NCBI RefSeq assembly: GCF_000383875.1
Contig: NZ_KB912880.1
Span: 238,642 to 302,641 of the forward strand
DNA from: Caldibacillus debilis DSM 16016
Lineage (GTDB): Bacteria > Bacillota > Bacilli > Bacillales > Caldibacillaceae
Reading direction: 5' to 3'
DNA: 64,000 nucleotides
Under the pieces are notes generated by a model that was not told the origin of the DNA, made no database searches, and was given only the letters and a program-made list of their open reading frames with translations. Position numbers and translations under genes: made by a program. Below, piece after piece: positions 1 through 10,755 of the stretch; the first letter of the stretch is position 1, and each line of letters begins with the position of its first letter.

Positions 1-1
1 A

Positions 2-70
2 ACGGTGGAAAAGACCATCTGCGAGACGCTGTACGGCTTTTTCCATCACCGGATCGAATATCCTTCATGA
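2..70 (+). CDS. pgpH: PgpH-type HD-domain phosphohydrolase, C-terminal end only (partial)
   Basis: Only the last 22 codons are inside the window, ending at the TGA at 68-70. The visible tail ends in [10 protein letters not shown]. In B. subtilis the gene directly before ybeY is yqfF/pgpH, a 7TM membrane protein with a cytoplasmic HD domain that hydrolyses cyclic di-AMP. The assignment therefore rests on gene order, with too little sequence to prove it. The stop lies 20 bases before the ybeY start, as expected for one operon. Confidence 0.55.
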   Translation, partial: TVEKTICETLYGFFHHRIEYPS

Positions 71-90
71 ATTGGCAAAGGGGAAGAAAG

Positions 91-561
91 ATGACCGTTG
101 AAATCGATTTGATCGACAAGACCGGGCGATTGGCCGAGGATGCGGCGGAGACCGTCGAAAAACTGATCCGGTTCGCCGCCGATTACGAAAACATCAAGGA
201 AGATTGCGAAGTCTCCATCACGATCACCGACAACGAGGAAATCCGCCAGCTGAACCGGGACTACCGGGGGAAAGATCAGCCGACGGATGTTTTGTCGTTT
301 GCCCTGGAAGAATCCGGCGACGGGGAAAGCGAGATCTTGGATGCGGACATGCCCCGCGTCCTCGGGGATATCATCATTTCCCTCGACAAGGCCCGGGAGC
401 AGGCGGAGGAATACGGCCACAGTTTCATGCGGGAATTGGGTTTTCTGGCCGTGCACGGCTTTTTGCATCTCCTCGGGTATGATCACGGAACGGAAGAAGA
501 AGAGAAAATCATGTTCCGGAAGCAGGATGAGATTTTAGAACAATTCGGATTGCCCAGATGA
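91..561 (+). CDS. ybeY: Endoribonuclease YbeY (16S rRNA maturation)
   Basis: A 156-residue protein of the UPF0054/YbeY family, a single-strand-specific zinc metallo-endoribonuclease used in 16S rRNA 3'-end processing and ribosome quality control. The zinc signature [11 protein letters not shown] is visible near residues 121-131, giving the H-x3-H-x5-H ligands. I chose the ATG at 91 because GGGGAAGAAAG sits just upstream and because the family starts with this short hydrophobic strand (TVEIDLID). An in-frame ATG at 67 would overlap the preceding stop. It lies between pgpH and dgkA as in other bacilli. Confidence 0.93.
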   Translation: MTVEIDLIDKTGRLAEDAAETVEKLIRFAADYENIKEDCEVSITITDNEEIRQLNRDYRGKDQPTDVLSFALEESGDGESEILDADMPRVLGDIIISLDKAREQAEEYGHSFMRELGFLAVHGFLHLLGYDHGTEEEEKIMFRKQDEILEQFGLPR

Positions 562-570
562 GGACGGAAG

Positions 571-924
571 ATGATGAAAAGGATCGGAAGATCGTTTCGT
601 TTCGCCTGGGAAGGGTTCCATACTTCCGTAAAAAAGGAAACCAATTTAAAAATCCATTTGTTCGTTGCGGCTGTCGTCATCCTTTTCGGCTTCTGCCTGC
701 GGATTTCCCGCTTGGAATGGGCCGTCGTGCTCTTGACGATCGGCGGCATGATCTCCCTCGAGCTGGTCAATACGGCCATCGAGCGCGTCGTCGATCTGCT
801 GAAGCCCGAATGCCATCCTTTGGCGAAGGAGGCGAAGGATGTCGCCGCCGCCTCTTGCCTGTTTTTCGCCGTCGTATCCGCCCTGGTCGGCGCCGTCATT
901 TTCCTACCGAAACTGTTGCCGTAG
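571..924 (+). CDS. dgkA: Undecaprenol/diacylglycerol kinase DgkA
   Basis: A 117-residue integral membrane kinase with about three transmembrane segments. The family motif around ELVNTAIERVVDL holds the catalytic Glu and the metal-binding region. In Gram-positive bacteria this enzyme phosphorylates mainly undecaprenol, feeding the lipid carrier for cell-wall synthesis. A second ATG at 574 is equally possible. It follows ybeY after 9 bases and is co-directional with it, so the two are probably co-transcribed. The region after it (925-1209) has no gene. It holds a GC-rich inverted repeat near 1130-1147 and a -10-like TAAAAT at 1157, so cdd may have its own weak promoter. Confidence 0.92.
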   Translation: MMKRIGRSFRFAWEGFHTSVKKETNLKIHLFVAAVVILFGFCLRISRLEWAVVLLTIGGMISLELVNTAIERVVDLLKPECHPLAKEAKDVAAASCLFFAVVSALVGAVIFLPKLLP

Positions 925-1185
925 GGGCGCGTTGAAAGGCTGTCCCGCTCTCGCCTTTTGGCGGTTCGGCCGCGGACGGCAAGATGCGGATGCGGCTCCG
1001 GCCCGGTCCGTTCTCGCCCTTTGGGACGGGAGACGAACAAGGCCTTCCCCGGATTTTCCGGAAGGAGCGCCGCCGGGACGGGCGCTGCGCACGCCCGATT
1101 TTCCCGGACATAAAACTTAAAACCGTGCCGGCCTGGAAGGACCGGCCAATTTATTGTAAAATAAGAGAAGAGCGTTTGAATTTGA

Positions 1186-2515
<1,330 letters not shown>

Positions 2516-2619
2516 GGATTAGCAATTTTTACGTTTTATGTTTTTGTTGTTTTCAGGCAAACTAAATAACGAAGGTTGGGGACAGGGCTGTTTGAAAAAA
2601 CCGAAAGGTGGGGGATTCC

Positions 2620-2766
2620 ATGCTCGATTTCACATGGAAACTGTTTCAAGAGACCGGGGATATCCAAACTTACCTTCTCTACAAGGAGTTGGAAAGGGAG
2701 CTGGGAAAGGCTCCGGAAAAGAAAAAAGAAAGACGTTCAAACAGGCATGATCCCTCAACCTATTGA
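2620..2766 (+). CDS. yqzL: YqzL family small protein
   Basis: A 48-codon gene between era and recO. It begins MLDFTWKLFQETGDIQTYLL and continues with a charged, Lys/Glu-rich tail. B. subtilis has YqzL (47 residues, the same FTWK-F-TG-I-TYL pattern) at exactly this place. No function is known. The SD is AAGGTGGGGG directly upstream. The stop lies just ahead of the recO ribosome-binding site, so translation is probably coupled. Its extreme shortness makes it easy to miss. Confidence 0.85.
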   Translation: MLDFTWKLFQETGDIQTYLLYKELERELGKAPEKKKERRSNRHDPSTY

Positions 2767-2783
2767 GTCGGAAGGTGACTTTT

Positions 2784-3530
2784 TTGTGGAGAAAGATCGA
2801 AGGAATCGTTTTGCGGACGAGCGATTACGGCGAGGCGAATAAAATCGTCACCCTCTTTTCCAGGGAGATCGGAAAATTCGGCGCGGTGGCGCGGGGAGCG
2901 AAAAAGCCGAACAGCCGGCTCGCTTCCGTCACGCAGCCTTTTACCCACGGGTTTTTTATTTGCACCGTCGGATCCGGTCTGGGGACGATCCATCAGGGGG
3001 AAATCATCGATCCGTTCCGTTCCGTGAAAGGGGACATTTTTTTGACCGCCTACGCTTCGTACATCGTGGAATTGACCGATAAATCGGCGGATGAAAAAAG
3101 GGCTCACCCTTCCCTTTTCGAGCTGTTGCGTCTGACTTTGCATTACCTGGACAGGGGCTCTGACCCGGACATTTTGAAAAATATTTTCGAGATCAAGATG
3201 CTGCATGTGCTCGGCCATCAGCCGCAGCTGGCCGGCTGCGCATCCTGCGGGAAGGCCGAAGGGGATTTCTCCTTTTCCGTCAGGGAAGGCGGCCTGCTCT
3301 GCGAAAGATGCGCCGGACGGGACCCGTACGCCATCAAGATTTCCCCTTCCACGGCCAAGCTGTTGCGCTTGTTTTCCGTCATCGATTTGAACCGGCTCGG
3401 ATCGATCAATGTGAAAGAAAGAACAAAAAAGGAACTGAACGACTGCATCTCCGCCTATTACGACGAATACACCGGCCTGTATTTGAAAACGAAGAAATTC
3501 CTGAATCAGATGGAAAAATTCAAGCCGTGA
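2784..3530 (+). CDS. recO: DNA repair protein RecO
   Basis: A 248-residue recombination mediator that acts with RecR (and RecF) to load RecA on gapped DNA. It has an N-terminal OB-fold (EGIVLRTSDYGEANKIVTLF) and a central zinc-finger-like pair C-x2-C...C-x2-C (CASCG and CERCAG). I take the TTG at 2784 because a full AAGGTGA Shine-Dalgarno lies at 2772-2778, 5 bases upstream. A further upstream TTG at 2763 would place that SD inside the gene. It is the last gene of the era cluster. The next gene has its own promoter and T-box. Confidence 0.93.
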   Translation: MWRKIEGIVLRTSDYGEANKIVTLFSREIGKFGAVARGAKKPNSRLASVTQPFTHGFFICTVGSGLGTIHQGEIIDPFRSVKGDIFLTAYASYIVELTDKSADEKRAHPSLFELLRLTLHYLDRGSDPDILKNIFEIKMLHVLGHQPQLAGCASCGKAEGDFSFSVREGGLLCERCAGRDPYAIKISPSTAKLLRLFSVIDLNRLGSINVKERTKKELNDCISAYYDEYTGLYLKTKKFLNQMEKFKP

Positions 3531-3552
3531 AGCCGGCTTTTTCGGGGAATAT

Positions 3553-3585
3553 TGACAAACGTTCGCGTTTTCGCTAGCATACAAT
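3553..3585 (+). promoter_or_regulatory. Sigma-A promoter of the glyQS T-box transcript
   Basis: A perfect -35 TTGACA (3553-3558) is followed after 16 bases by TAGCAT (3575-3580), which runs into TACAAT (3580-3585). It lies just downstream of recO and about 40 bases before the first conserved T-box elements, so it should drive glyQ-glyS independently of the recO cluster. Confidence 0.7.
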
Positions 3586-3599
3586 TAACAAAACGGTCG

Positions 3600-3812
3600 A
3601 AAAAAGAAAACGGTTGTTGCGAGGAAGGAAAGGAAGTACCCGTTCCTCTCTGGATTCAGCGATCCTAGGGCGGTGGGAGCTAGGAACAGATGACCGGGGA
3701 AAGGCGTTCCGGAGCAATGTGCGAATGAAGCGGCCGCAAGGCAAATAGGGTGGAACCGCGGGAAATGCTCTCGTCCCTATGCTCGTTTTGGCATAGGCAT
3801 GGGAGTTTTTTA
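3600..3812 (+). promoter_or_regulatory. Glycyl T-box riboswitch upstream of glyQS
   Basis: The leader carries the T-box consensus AGGGTGGAACCGCG (3747-3760). Its stem I has the characteristic distal segment CCTAGGGCGGTGGGAGCTAGG (about 3664-3683). A GGC triplet at 3703-3705 in the expected specifier position reads glycine. A terminator hairpin follows (about 3769-3805), running into TTTTTTAT. Uncharged tRNA-Gly should bind the specifier and the T-box bulge, form the antiterminator and allow glyQS transcription. The specifier assignment is by position and would need folding to confirm. Confidence 0.93.
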
Positions 3813-3843
3813 TTTGGGCAAATGAAAGGATCGGAGGGATAAA

Positions 3844-4728
3844 ATGAACGTTCAGCAGATGATTTTTGCGCTGCAAAAATTTTGGTCGGATCAGGGTTGC
3901 CTCATCATGCAGGCCTATGATGTGGAAAAGGGCGCGGGTACGATGAGCCCCTATACCTTTTTGCGGGCGATCGGGCCTGAGCCGTGGCGGGTCGCCTACG
4001 TGGAGCCGTCGAGGAGACCGGCGGACGGAAGGTATGGGGAAAACCCGAACCGGCTTTACCAGCATCATCAGTTCCAGGTGTTGATCAAACCGTCGCCCGA
4101 TCAGATTCAGGAAATGTATTTGCAATCTTTGACGGCCCTCGGCATCGACCCGTTGGAACATGACATCCGTTTCGTGGAGGACAATTGGGAAAACCCGTCC
4201 CTGGGATGCGCCGGGCTGGGCTGGGAAGTCTGGCTCGACGGGATGGAAATCACCCAGTTCACCTATTTCCAGCAGGTGGGGGGCCTGGAGTGCAGACCCG
4301 TCTCGGTGGAGATTACATACGGGATCGAAAGGCTGGCCTCCTATATCCAGGATAAGGAGAACGTCTTCGACCTGGAATGGACGGAAGGATTCACTTACCG
4401 GGACATCTTCGGCCAGCCGGAATACGAACACTCGAAATACACCTTCGAAACATCCGACGAACAAATGCTTTTGCAGCTGTTCAACACCTACGAAAAAGAA
4501 GCCGTCCGGCAGATGGAGAAAGGACTGGTCCATCCCGCCTACGACTATGTATTAAAATGCTCCCACGTCTTTAATTTGTTGGACGCAAAAGGGGCGATTT
4601 CGGTGACGGAAAGGACCGGTTATATCGCCAGATGCCGCAGCCTGGCGCGGAAGATCGCCAAAACCTTTTACGACGAACGGGAAAAACTGGGATTCCCGTT
4701 GCTGAAAGGGGGGAAGAAGGATGAGTGA
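3844..4728 (+). CDS. glyQ: Glycine--tRNA ligase alpha subunit
   Basis: A 294-residue class II synthetase subunit that carries the catalytic core of the bacterial alpha2beta2 glycyl-tRNA synthetase. It forms glycyl-adenylate and charges tRNA-Gly. The conserved start [19 protein letters not shown] and the motif 2-like segment [20 protein letters not shown] are visible. The SD GGAGGG lies 7 bases upstream. The gene overlaps glyS by 8 bases, so the subunits are coupled for stoichiometric synthesis under the T-box. Confidence 0.97.
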   Translation: MNVQQMIFALQKFWSDQGCLIMQAYDVEKGAGTMSPYTFLRAIGPEPWRVAYVEPSRRPADGRYGENPNRLYQHHQFQVLIKPSPDQIQEMYLQSLTALGIDPLEHDIRFVEDNWENPSLGCAGLGWEVWLDGMEITQFTYFQQVGGLECRPVSVEITYGIERLASYIQDKENVFDLEWTEGFTYRDIFGQPEYEHSKYTFETSDEQMLLQLFNTYEKEAVRQMEKGLVHPAYDYVLKCSHVFNLLDAKGAISVTERTGYIARCRSLARKIAKTFYDEREKLGFPLLKGGKKDE

Positions 4729-6784
4729 ACGGCCGTTTTTGTTGGAGATCGGCCTGGAGGAAATGCCGGCGAGATTCATCCCCGGGGCCGCCGAACAACT
4801 TTCGGAAAAGATCGCCGCGTTTTTTGCCGCGGAAAAAATCGATTACGAAGGCATCCGCGTTTTCGCCACGCCGAGAAGGCTCGCTGTATTCGTCGAAGCG
4901 GTGGCGGAAAAACAAAGGGACGTGACGGTGGAGATCAAAGGGCCGGCAAAGAAAGCGGCGCTGGATCCGGAAGGGAATTGGACGAAGGCGGCCCTCGGCT
5001 TTACCAAAAGCCAGGGGATGACGGTGGACGATATTTATTTCAAAACGGTCAACGGGGCGGAATATTGCTTCGTCAAAAAAGTGGAGGAAGGAAAGCCGGT
5101 TCCGGAAGTTTTGCCGAAGATCGCCCAGGTCATCGAATCGATGGCCTTTCCGAAAAATATGCGCTGGAACGACCTGTCCCTCCGCTTCGTCCGCCCGATC
5201 CGCTGGATCCTGGCCAAATACGGGAACCAGACCGTCCCCTTTTCTGTCGCAGGCGTAAAAAGCGGTCCCTTCACCTTCGGCCACCGCTTTCTCGGCAAAA
5301 AGATCGAAGTGGACGACCCGAAAAACTATGAACGATTATTGCGATCCCAGTATGTGATTTGCGATTATGAGGAAAGGAAAAGGGAAATCCTCCGCCAGCT
5401 CGAACGGCTGGAGCGGGAGCGGGAATGGGCCATCCCCGTCGACGGGGAATTGCTGGATGAAGTCACCCATTTGGTCGAGTATCCGCAGGTTTTTTACGGT
5501 TCCTTTGATGAAAGCTTTTTGCATCTGCCGGAGAAGGTTTTAATCACGACGATGAAGGAGCATCAGCGCTATTTTCCCGTCAGGGACCGGGAAGGCCGCC
5601 TGCTTCCTCATTTCGTCGCGGTAAGAAACGGGGATGACCGCCACCTCGAAACGGTGCGCCGCGGCAATGAAAAGGTGCTCCGCGCCCGCCTGCAGGATGC
5701 GGCCTTCTTCTACCGGGAAGACCAAAAATTGTCCATCGAAGAGGCGTTGAAGCGGCTGTCCCCGGTCATCTATCACGACCGGATCGGCAGTTATGCCGAA
5801 AAGATTTCCCGCATCGTCCGTCTGACCGAATTCCTCCTCGGCCGGCTGCCCTTCGCCGAGGAAGAAAGAAGGCTGGCGGTCCGGGCCGCCCAAATTTGCA
5901 AATTCGATCTGGTCACGCAAATGGTTTACGAATTTCCGGAACTCGAAGGATACATGGGGGAAAATTACGCCCTGCTGCAAAAGGAGGATGAGCGGGTCGC
6001 CAAGGCGATCAACGAGCACTATCAGCCGAGAAACGCGGAGGACGGCCTGCCGGAAAGCGATATCGGCGCCGTGCTGGCGGTTGCCGACAAGCTGGAAACC
6101 CTCGCCTCCTTCTTCGCCATCGGGTCCGTTCCGTCGGGCTCCCAGGACCCGTACGGTTTGAGGCGGCTGGCGACCGGCGTCATCGACATCTTGCATGAAA
6201 AGGGATGGGATATCCCCCTTGCCGATCTGTTGAAGGAGGCCATCCGCCTCACTTCCGGATTCGCCGACCGGCCGGAGGAAGAGATTTTCGCCGGATTGGC
6301 GGACTTTTTCCGGGCCCGGTTGAAGCACAAACTGCAAGGAAGGGGATTCCGCTACGACATCGTCGATGCGGTCCTGTCGGCGCCTTTAACGGATGTGAGG
6401 ACGCTCGCAAGAAGGGCGGAACTGTTTAACGAAAAGAAGGATGAACCCGGGTTCAAGGAAGACATGGAATCCCTCATCCGCGTCGTCCGCATCGCGAAAA
6501 AGGCCGAATCGGCGGCGGAAGTGAATCCGGAACTGTTTGAAAACGAAACGGAAGGCGAGCTTTACCGGCGGCTCCTGGAGGCCAAAGATTCCCTTCCGGG
6601 AAACGGGGCGGAGGATTATTACCGGGCCCTGGTCGCCTTGAAGCCGTATATTACCGCCTTCTTCGACCGCACGATGGTGATGGCGGAGGATGAAAGGCTG
6701 CGGAGCAACCGGCTCGCCATGATGAGGCAGTTGGCCGATTTGATCTTGAATTTTGCCGATGTGGAAGAGCTCGTCATCAAATAA
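4721..6784 (+). CDS. glyS: Glycine--tRNA ligase beta subunit
   Basis: A 687-residue beta subunit with the family N-terminus ([15 protein letters not shown]) and the HD-like central region seen in GlyS proteins. Its C-terminal domain resembles the DALR anticodon-binding fold. It supplies tRNA recognition for GlyQ. The length is normal for the family. The ATG at 4721 overlaps the end of glyQ, and its SD (GGGGGGAAGAAGG) lies within glyQ. The stop at 6784 is followed by about 125 bases before ccpN with a TATAAT promoter element. Confidence 0.97.
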   Translation: MSERPFLLEIGLEEMPARFIPGAAEQLSEKIAAFFAAEKIDYEGIRVFATPRRLAVFVEAVAEKQRDVTVEIKGPAKKAALDPEGNWTKAALGFTKSQGMTVDDIYFKTVNGAEYCFVKKVEEGKPVPEVLPKIAQVIESMAFPKNMRWNDLSLRFVRPIRWILAKYGNQTVPFSVAGVKSGPFTFGHRFLGKKIEVDDPKNYERLLRSQYVICDYEERKREILRQLERLEREREWAIPVDGELLDEVTHLVEYPQVFYGSFDESFLHLPEKVLITTMKEHQRYFPVRDREGRLLPHFVAVRNGDDRHLETVRRGNEKVLRARLQDAAFFYREDQKLSIEEALKRLSPVIYHDRIGSYAEKISRIVRLTEFLLGRLPFAEEERRLAVRAAQICKFDLVTQMVYEFPELEGYMGENYALLQKEDERVAKAINEHYQPRNAEDGLPESDIGAVLAVADKLETLASFFAIGSVPSGSQDPYGLRRLATGVIDILHEKGWDIPLADLLKEAIRLTSGFADRPEEEIFAGLADFFRARLKHKLQGRGFRYDIVDAVLSAPLTDVRTLARRAELFNEKKDEPGFKEDMESLIRVVRIAKKAESAAEVNPELFENETEGELYRRLLEAKDSLPGNGAEDYYRALVALKPYITAFFDRTMVMAEDERLRSNRLAMMRQLADLILNFADVEELVIK

Positions 6785-6850
6785 GGGGCGCATGGAATGC
6801 GGAAACGGGAGAAGGGAACCGCACCGATTTTCCGCGGAAGGGAAAACCGG

Positions 6851-6856
6851 TATAAT
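6851..6856 (+). promoter_or_regulatory. -10 box, probable ccpN promoter
   Basis: A perfect TATAAT at 6851-6856 lies 56 bases before the ccpN start. The corresponding -35 (TTTCCG at 6828-6833 with a near-17-base gap) is weak. The position between glyS and ccpN suggests an independent start for ccpN-ppsR. Confidence 0.45.
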
Positions 6857-6911
6857 AAATATAAGACCAATAACCGGTTTTTCAGGGGTTCGCTTCCCGT
6901 CGTCCAGTTAG

Positions 6912-7547
6912 GTGGTGAGTAAAATAGAACTGAACAAACGTCAGGAACAAATCTTGGAAATTGTCAAAAAGCATGGTCCGATTACCGGGGAGCATATCGC
7001 CGAGATGCTCCAATTGACGCGGGCGACGCTCAGGCCCGATTTGGCGATCTTGACGATGGCCGGGTTTCTCGATGCCCGGCCCCGGGTCGGATATTTTTAC
7101 ACCGGAAAAAACCGGACCCAGCTGCTCGGGGAAAGTATCAAAAAAATGAAGGTGAAGGACTTCCAGTCCCTTCCCGTCGTCGTCAAGGACCGGGTTTCCG
7201 TATACGACGCCATATGCACGATGTTTTTGGAGGATGTCGGGACGCTGTTCGTCGTCGATGACGCCTCCCTTTTGGCCGGCGTCGTCTCCCGGAAGGACCT
7301 GCTGCGGGCGAGCATCGGGAACCAGGATTTGAATAAAATCCCCGTCAACATCATCATGACCCGGATGCCCAATATTGCGATGTGCCGGAAAGAGGATTCC
7401 CTTTATGAGATCGCCAAGCTGCTGATTGAAAAACAAATCGACGCCGTTCCCGTCGTCAAGGAGAAGGGAGACGGCTATGAAGTGATCGGAAGGGTCACAA
7501 AAACGAACATTACGAAGGCGTTCGTGTCTTTATTGGACGGAGAATGA
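6912..7547 (+). CDS. ccpN: Catabolite control protein CcpN (HTH plus CBS domains)
   Basis: A transcriptional repressor of gluconeogenic genes (gapB and pckA in B. subtilis). The N-terminal winged helix reads LNKRQEQILEIVKKHGPITGEHIAEMLQLTRATLRPDLA (residues about 6-44). Two CBS domains follow and sense ATP/ADP ratio. The protein is about 211 residues and highly similar to B. subtilis CcpN from memory. GTG codons at 6912 and 6915 are alternative starts, with an SD-like AGGTGG just upstream. It is followed by ppsR, its classical partner in control of the PEP-pyruvate node. Confidence 0.95.
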   Translation: MVSKIELNKRQEQILEIVKKHGPITGEHIAEMLQLTRATLRPDLAILTMAGFLDARPRVGYFYTGKNRTQLLGESIKKMKVKDFQSLPVVVKDRVSVYDAICTMFLEDVGTLFVVDDASLLAGVVSRKDLLRASIGNQDLNKIPVNIIMTRMPNIAMCRKEDSLYEIAKLLIEKQIDAVPVVKEKGDGYEVIGRVTKTNITKAFVSLLDGE

Positions 7548-7648
7548 CCTTGGCCGGAACGGAAAGTTATGCGGCTTGATCTTTGCTTCACCCGGTTGGG
7601 CGGGACGCCCGATCTTTTTCTGGAATGAAAATTTAAGGAGCGGTAAGG

Positions 7649-8446
7649 ATGAAAAGACCTCCGATTTATGTCGTTTCCGACTCGGTCGGCGAAACGGTGG
7701 AATTGGTGACCCGGGCCGCGGTCAGCCAGTTCAACGGCTCGAGCGTGGAGTTAAAAAGGGTGCCCTATGTGGAAGACAAGGAAACGGTCGATGAAGTCAT
7801 CCAAGTGGTGAAAATGAACGGCGGCATGATCGTATTTACCCTCGTCAAGCCGGAGATCCGCCGGTACTTGTCCGAGCAGGCGGAGAAGAACAATATCCGG
7901 GCTGTCGACGTGCTCGGCCCCCTGATGGATGCCTTCCAGGAACTATCCGGACTGCAGCCGTTGAACGAACCCGGACTGGTCCGCAAATTGGATGCCGACT
8001 ACTTCCGGAAGGTGGAGGCGATCGAATTTGCCGTAAAATACGATGATGGCAGGGACCCGAGCGGGATCCTGAAGGCGGACATCGTCCTGATCGGCGTCTC
8101 CCGGACATCGAAAACCCCCTTGTCCCAATTTCTGGCCAACAAGCGGTATAAGGTGGCCAACGTTCCCATCGTCCCCGAAATCAAACCTCCGGGTGAGCTG
8201 TTCAAGATTGATAAAAACCGGATCTTCGGCTTGCGGATCAGCCCGGAAAAGCTGAACCACATCCGGAGGGAACGGCTCGTTTCGCTGGGGCTGAAGGAGA
8301 CGGCCAATTATGCGACGATCGAGCGGATTAAAGAGGAACTGGCCTATTTTGACAAGGTGGTGGAGAAAATCGGCTGCCGGGTCATCGATGTCACCAACAA
8401 GGCGATCGAAGAATCGGCGAATTTGATCATCAATTATCTCCAATAG
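7649..8446 (+). CDS. ppsR: Pyruvate, phosphate dikinase regulatory protein (kinase/pyrophosphorylase)
   Basis: A 265-residue DUF299 protein (B. subtilis YqfL). It catalyses ADP-dependent phosphorylation and Pi-dependent dephosphorylation of pyruvate phosphate dikinase or PEP synthase. The nucleotide-binding motif GVSRTSKT (residues 149-156) and the N-terminal [10 protein letters not shown] are visible. The SD AAGGAGCGG precedes the ATG. It lies 101 bases downstream of ccpN and ends in a strong terminator, so ccpN-ppsR looks like a unit. Confidence 0.95.
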   Translation: MKRPPIYVVSDSVGETVELVTRAAVSQFNGSSVELKRVPYVEDKETVDEVIQVVKMNGGMIVFTLVKPEIRRYLSEQAEKNNIRAVDVLGPLMDAFQELSGLQPLNEPGLVRKLDADYFRKVEAIEFAVKYDDGRDPSGILKADIVLIGVSRTSKTPLSQFLANKRYKVANVPIVPEIKPPGELFKIDKNRIFGLRISPEKLNHIRRERLVSLGLKETANYATIERIKEELAYFDKVVEKIGCRVIDVTNKAIEESANLIINYLQ

Positions 8447-8453
8447 GAACGAA

Positions 8454-8485
8454 AACAGGAGGGAATCCGTTTCCCTCCTGTTTTT
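8454..8485 (+). terminator. Rho-independent terminator after ppsR
   Basis: A near-perfect stem pairs AACAGGAGGGAA with TTCCCTCCTGTT around a TCCG loop and runs into TTTTTC. It starts 8 bases after the ppsR stop. Confidence 0.92.
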
Positions 8486-8937
8486 CGGTCAGTATAAATC
8501 CAAACCGGCGAGAATAAAATAGGAAAAAATGAAAAAAGTTATAGAAAAAGTTTTGTTTCTATTATATAATAAAAAATTGCTTGAAAAAATAAGGACATCC
8601 TTTCCCCGTTTACGCCGGATCCCCGGTTTCAGGCGGGGAAAGGCCTTCGACAAATTTCTGCATCCTTTCTATAAAAAAACTTGTGCAAAAATGCATTTTT
8701 CTAGCAGGAATCCAGGAAATTTTGTAGAATTTTTATAGTGACCAAAGGGGAATAGCGGCAACGCCCGCCGGGTTGCCGGTCATGCGGCAAAGGCGGCGGG
8801 GAAAATTTCCAGGGAACATCCTTCAAAAAATGTCGAATTTTCAGCGAAAACCGCCGTTTTAGAGATCAAACATAAAAAAGCCGGACACTGCGGCAGCCTG
8901 AAGGGGCAAGTAAAATATTCGGAATGGAGTTTTTCCA
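8486..8937. other. Gene-free AT-rich interval before dnaG
   Basis: No convincing gene is present in these about 450 bases. One 69-codon open frame (8529-8738) has no ribosome-binding site and no family resemblance. TATAAT at 8565-8570 and TAGAAT at 8725-8730 are candidate -10 boxes for the dnaG-rpoD operon, but neither has a convincing -35. In B. subtilis, yqxD occupies the space next to dnaG and it is absent here. Confidence 0.5.
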
Positions 8938-10734
8938 ATGACTGGGCGTATCCCTGAAGAAACCGTTCAGGAAGTGCTCCGCGCAACCGATATCGTAAAC
9001 GTCGTCAGCGAATATGTCCAACTGAAAAAACAAGGACGTAATTTTTTTGGCCTTTGCCCCTTCCATGGCGAGAACACGCCTTCCTTTTCCGTTTCCCCGG
9101 AAAAACAAATCTACCATTGTTTCGGCTGCGGGGCGGGCGGCAACGTATTTAAATTTTTGATGGACATTGAGGGGGTATCTTTTCAGGAAGCCGTTCAAAA
9201 GCTGGCGGATAAGGCGGGCATCGAATTGCGCGTCCGTTTCGACCGCAGGGCGGAGGACCCCGCTTTGCGGGAGCGGGAACGGATGATGGAAGCCCACTTG
9301 TTTTTGCAGCGCTTTTACCATCATCTCCTCGTGCATACGAAGGAAGGCCAGGAAGCCCTCGATTATTTGCAGAAACGGGGCTTTACGAAGGAAATCATCG
9401 AGGAATTCCAGATCGGATATGCCCCGGCTTCCAGGGACGCGGCCTTGACGGTTTTAAGGAAGCGGGGCTTTCCGCAGGACCTTTTGGAAAAGGCCGGCAT
9501 CATTGTGAAAAGGGAGGAAGAAGATGCGTATTTCGACCGTTTCCGCGGCCGGGTCATGTTTCCGATCCACGATCCCGGCGGGAACACGGTCGCCTTTTCC
9601 GGAAGGAGCCTGTCCGATGCCGCGCCGAAATATTTAAACAGCCCGGAGACGAAGATTTTTCAAAAGGGCCGGATCCTGTTTAATTTCCACCGGGCCCGGC
9701 CGAAGATCCGCAAAAAAGGGGCGGCCGTCCTGTTCGAAGGCTTTGCCGATTGCATCTCCGCATACCGGGCGGGGATCGATAACGGGATCAGCGTGATGGG
9801 CACGTCCCTGACGGAAGAGCATGTCCGCCTCATCCGGCGGAACACGGATCTCGTCATTCTCTGCTTTGACGGCGACAGCGCGGGGAAAAGGGCCGCCGTC
9901 CGGGCGGGGGAAATGCTCCGGCAGGGCGGATGCCAAGTGCGGGTGGCCGCCCTTCCCGAAGGCCTGGATCCGGATGAGTACATTGCCCGCTACGGCCCGG
10001 AAAAATTCCGCCGGGACGTCATCGAAAACAGTTTGACCTTGATCGCGTATAAAATGCAGCTTTTCCGGGAAGGGAAAAACCTGGCCGACGAGGGGGAAAG
10101 GGCCAGGTACATCGAGGAGGTGCAGAAAGAGCTCGCCTCCCTCGACAGCCCGGTGGAGCAGGAAATCTATTTGCGCCAGCTCGCCGATGAATTTTCCCTG
10201 TCTTTGGACGCCTTGAAGGAAAACCAGAGGAAAATCCAGCGGGCAAAAAGAAGGAACCAGCCCCTTTCCCCATCCCGGGTGCCGGTGCCCGCCGAACGGG
10301 AGAAAAAATTGAAGCCCGCCCATTACAATGCGGAGCGGCTCCTGATCGCCCACATGCTCAGAAGCCGCACCATCGCCGCCAAAGTGCGGGAAAAGCTGGC
10401 CGGCCAATCCTTTTCCGTCAGCGAACACCAGAAGATCGCCGATTGCCTGTACGATTTTTATGAAAATGGAAACTTGCCGAATTTAAGCCATTTCCTCGCC
10501 CTGCTGCCCGATGAGGGCCTGCAGAAGCTGACGGCGGAGATCGCCATGCTCCCCGTCAAGGAGGAACCCGAGGAGCAGGAATTGAATGATTATATAAAAA
10601 GTGTGTTGAATTATCAAAAATTGTTAAAAATAAAAGAGAAAGAACGGGAAGGAAAACAAGCGGAGCGGGAACATAATTACCGGAAGGCGGCGGAAATCGC
10701 CATGGAAATCCTGCAATTGCGGAAATCGCTGTAA
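8938..10734 (+). CDS. dnaG: DNA primase
   Basis: A 598-residue primase that makes RNA primers for replication. The N-terminal CHC2 zinc finger uses C40, H43, C61 and C64. The Toprim domain shows EGFADCISAY and the acidic FDGDSAGKRA metal site. The C-terminal part would bind DnaB helicase. The ATG at 8938 follows a GGAATGGAG SD. Together with rpoD it forms the conserved macromolecular-synthesis operon, lacking rpsU here. Confidence 0.97.
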   Translation: MTGRIPEETVQEVLRATDIVNVVSEYVQLKKQGRNFFGLCPFHGENTPSFSVSPEKQIYHCFGCGAGGNVFKFLMDIEGVSFQEAVQKLADKAGIELRVRFDRRAEDPALRERERMMEAHLFLQRFYHHLLVHTKEGQEALDYLQKRGFTKEIIEEFQIGYAPASRDAALTVLRKRGFPQDLLEKAGIIVKREEEDAYFDRFRGRVMFPIHDPGGNTVAFSGRSLSDAAPKYLNSPETKIFQKGRILFNFHRARPKIRKKGAAVLFEGFADCISAYRAGIDNGISVMGTSLTEEHVRLIRRNTDLVILCFDGDSAGKRAAVRAGEMLRQGGCQVRVAALPEGLDPDEYIARYGPEKFRRDVIENSLTLIAYKMQLFREGKNLADEGERARYIEEVQKELASLDSPVEQEIYLRQLADEFSLSLDALKENQRKIQRAKRRNQPLSPSRVPVPAEREKKLKPAHYNAERLLIAHMLRSRTIAAKVREKLAGQSFSVSEHQKIADCLYDFYENGNLPNLSHFLALLPDEGLQKLTAEIAMLPVKEEPEEQELNDYIKSVLNYQKLLKIKEKEREGKQAEREHNYRKAAEIAMEILQLRKSL

Positions 10735-10755
10735 ATATTGGAAGGAGGGGAACCG

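Noticed and set aside
8529-8738. A 69-codon plus-strand frame before dnaG
   Set aside because: No ribosome-binding site, no family resemblance, and a composition like the AT-rich leader around it.
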